Notes under the pieces: generated by a model
Told to the model about the DNA's origin: nothing
Databases searched by the model: none
Seen by the model: only the letters and a program-made list of their open reading frames with translations
Shown: positions 5,565 through 7,433 of the stretch, piece by piece
How the letters are laid out: every line of letters begins with the position of its first letter
Numbering within the stretch: the stretch's first letter is position 1
Position numbers and translations under genes: made by a program
Source of the DNA: Lentisphaeria bacterium
Lineage (GTDB): Bacteria; Verrucomicrobiota; Lentisphaeria; Victivallales; UBA1829
Reading direction: 5' to 3'
Assembly (NCBI GenBank): GCA_017623265.1
Contig: JAGAPM010000102.1
Coordinates: forward strand, 1-7,433
Length of the DNA stretch: 7,433 bases

Positions 5565-7433
5565 TCAATTGAAGCCGAGCCAGGACTGAATGGTCGGAGC
5601 AAATTTCACAAAGAGCGGAGTGAAGACAACCGCAACCATGCTCATCAGTTTCACAAGGATGTTCAGGGACGGACCGGAAGTATCCTTGCACGGGTCGCCG
5701 ACCGTGTCGCCGATAACCGCAGCACCGTGAGTCGGGTTCTTTTCGCCGTTCGGCAGTTTCTTGCCGCCGAAGTTGCCCTTTTCAATGTGCTTCTTGGCAT
5801 TGTCCCAGGCACCACCGGCGTTGTTCAGCAGGCAGGCGAGAGAGAAACCGCAGGTCAGACCACCGGCGAGAAGCCCCATGAGACCCGGCACGCCGAGGAT
5901 CAGACCGGTCAGAACCGGGATCAGGATCGCCAGAACAGAGGGGAGGATCATTTCGCGCTGAGCGCCTTCTGTGGAGATCGCCACGCAACGGGCGTAGTCC
6001 GGAGTTGCCGTTTCATCCAGGATGCCCGGGATTTCACGGAACTGACGGCGGACTTCTTCCACCATGCTGCCGGCTGCACGACCGACCGCTTTCATGGTCA
6101 GAGCGCAGAACACAAAGGCAACCATTGCACCGATGAACAGACCGCAGAGGAACAGCGGGTTCATGATGTTGATCTTGAAGAGATCGACCAGCGTGGTGAA
6201 GTTATCGATACCCGGCGTGTTCAGTTTTGCCATAACATCAGCAGAGAAGGTGTTGAACTTTCTGCCCCAGATTTCGATTTCCTGAATTTCAGCAGCCAGC
6301 AGAGCCATAGCTGTCAGAGCGGCAGAACCGATGGCAAAGCCTTTACCGGTAGCAGCCGTGGTGTTGCCAAGCATGTCGAGAGCGTCAGTGCGTTCACGGA
6401 CCTGCGGCGGCAGGTGGGACATTTCGGCATTACCACCGGCGTTGTCAGCGATCGGGCCATAAGCGTCCGTCGCCAGAGTGATGCCCAGCGTGGCAAGCAT
6501 ACCGACAGCAGCAAAACCGATACCGTAGAGACCGCTGATCGTGGAGGAAAAACCACCGCCAAAGGCGAAGGAGCAGATGATCGCGATCACCGTGGCGATC
6601 ACGGGGACAGCGGAGGAGAGCATACCGACTGCAAGACCATCAATGATCGTAGTGGCAGGTCCCATGACAGCCTGACCGGCGAGGTTCTTGGTGGGAACAT
6701 ATTCATCAGACGTGTAATATTCGGTGGAGTAACCGATCACCACACCGGCAACCAGACCGGCGATAATGGCACCGAAGATACCCCAGGTAATGATACCGCA
6801 GAGCGCCATAATCGCAGCAGCTACAACGATCAGAGCAGAGCTGCCCCAGGTGCCAAGACGCAGCGCATTAAGCAGGGTCTTCATGCTGGCACCTTCTTTG
6901 CAACGGACCGCAAAGATACCGAGAATGGAGAGGATGATACCGACACCGGCAATGATCATGGGAGCATTGACACGGACCGCAGCATCAGCAAGCGCACCGG
7001 GGATGGCTGCACCGAGTGCAGCAGTGGCGAGGATGGAACCGCAATAGGATTCATAGAGGTCAGCCCCCATACCGGCAACGTCACCGACATTGTCACCGAC
7101 GTTGTCTGCGATGGTAGCCGGGTTACTGGGGATCGTCTTCCGGAATACCGGCTTCGACTTTACCAACCAGGTCCGCGCCAACGTCAGCAGCCTTGGTGTA
7201 AATACCGCCACCGACACGGGCAAAGAGAGCCTGCGTGGAAGCACCCATACCGAAGGTCAGCATGGTAGCAGTGATTTCCATGAATTTGTGGCTCATATCA
7301 AATCCCTTGGGGACCAGCTGCAGACCGCAGATATTCAGACCGTTGATCATGTTGTCAGCAGTGTAAACGACTTTATCCAGAATGATATACCACAGGGTAA
7401 TGTCCAGCAGACCGAAGCCGACAACCACCAGCC
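5565..7433 (-). CDS. hppA: Membrane-bound K+-dependent pyrophosphatase (Na+ or H+ pump), partial and frameshifted
   Basis: HppA is an integral membrane enzyme that hydrolyses pyrophosphate and pumps H+ or Na+ out of the cytoplasm. The N-terminus is outside the window. The visible part is about 621 residues in two frames: 101 residues from 7431 to 7129, then 520 residues from 7127 to the TGA at 5565-5567. Diagnostic blocks are [19 protein letters not shown] before the break, then DNVGDNVGD (7106-7080), [10 protein letters not shown] with the paired Asp and Glu of the ion gate, and [17 protein letters not shown] near the C-terminus. [10 protein letters not shown] (6368 down to 6339) is the K+-dependent form; K+-independent enzymes have Lys in place of the second Ala. 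The two frames join exactly if one C is removed from the CCCC run at 7128-7131. Family length is about 670-730, so over 100 residues are missing. I cannot tell Na+ from H+ pumping. Transcription ends at the hairpin shared with the regulator. Confidence 0.96.
7123..7134 (-). other. One-base frameshift in hppA at a CCCC run
   Basis: On the minus strand the sequence is GAT CCC CAG TAA, which ends the first frame at TAA 7125-7123. Without one C of the run at 7131-7128 it reads GAT CCC AGT AAC CCG, giving the family consensus [15 protein letters not shown]. Both sides are otherwise intact and highly conserved, so this is a single-base insertion. It may be a homopolymer sequencing or assembly error, a true inactivating mutation, or less likely a +1 recoding site at CCC-C. 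Confidence 0.93.

Noticed and set aside
7123..7244. Treating hppA as two separate genes with an internal start at 7244 or nearby
   Set aside because: The segment 7244-7128 in the second frame does not match the pyrophosphatase family, while the first frame does up to EDDP. One gene with a single-base frameshift explains both parts.
5727..7268. A 513-codon open frame on the plus strand opposite hppA
   Set aside because: It is codon-aligned antisense to hppA. Its openness only means that hppA uses almost no TTA, CTA or TCA codons here, which fits strong codon bias. The predicted protein is low-complexity, rich in Asp, Gly, Thr, Arg and His, with no recognisable domain.

Overview
The window looks like a piece of chromosome from an anaerobic or fermentative bacterium of mid GC content. 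The gene set is housekeeping: K+ uptake, a PTS phosphocarrier, a NifA-like enhancer-binding protein and a pyrophosphate-driven ion pump. There are no phage, transposon, CRISPR or RNA-gene signals. The HPr signature (GIHCRPS), the NifA-like regulator and the K+-dependent pyrophosphatase would fit the PVC group, for example Lentisphaerota. That placement is an impression from protein style and was not tested.

Layout: (1) Positions 1-2856, minus strand: an operon hpr > trkA > trkH. It encodes an HPr-type phosphocarrier, the double-RCK K+ channel regulator TrkA and the pore protein TrkH. trkH runs off the left edge, so its C-terminal part is missing. trkA and trkH overlap by ATGA. (2) Positions 2857-2970: a short AT-rich divergent promoter region. 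(3) Positions 2971-3882, plus strand: an apparently solitary beta-class DNA adenine methyltransferase. (4) Positions 3937-5481, plus strand: a GAF-AAA+-Fis regulator of the NifA/NtrC class, with its own promoter whose -35 overlaps the methyltransferase stop codon. (5) Positions 5507-5538: a strong hairpin acting as a shared terminator for two convergent genes. (6) Positions 5565-7433, minus strand: hppA, a K+-dependent membrane pyrophosphatase cut by the right edge (N-terminus missing). It is interrupted by a one-base frameshift in its most conserved active-site loop.

How the genes relate: TrkAH imports K+, HPr links the operon to PTS phosphorylation state, and the pyrophosphatase is of the subfamily that needs K+. 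K+ handling and membrane energetics are therefore a common theme, although hppA is a separate transcription unit. The regulator's target genes are not visible.

The points most worth a second look are the hppA frameshift at a CCCC run, the altered GAFTGA loop of the NifA-like protein (NAFIGA), the HPr-TrkA-TrkH operon, and a methyltransferase start with no Shine-Dalgarno and a promoter that would give a leaderless mRNA. I see no clearly new multi-gene system.
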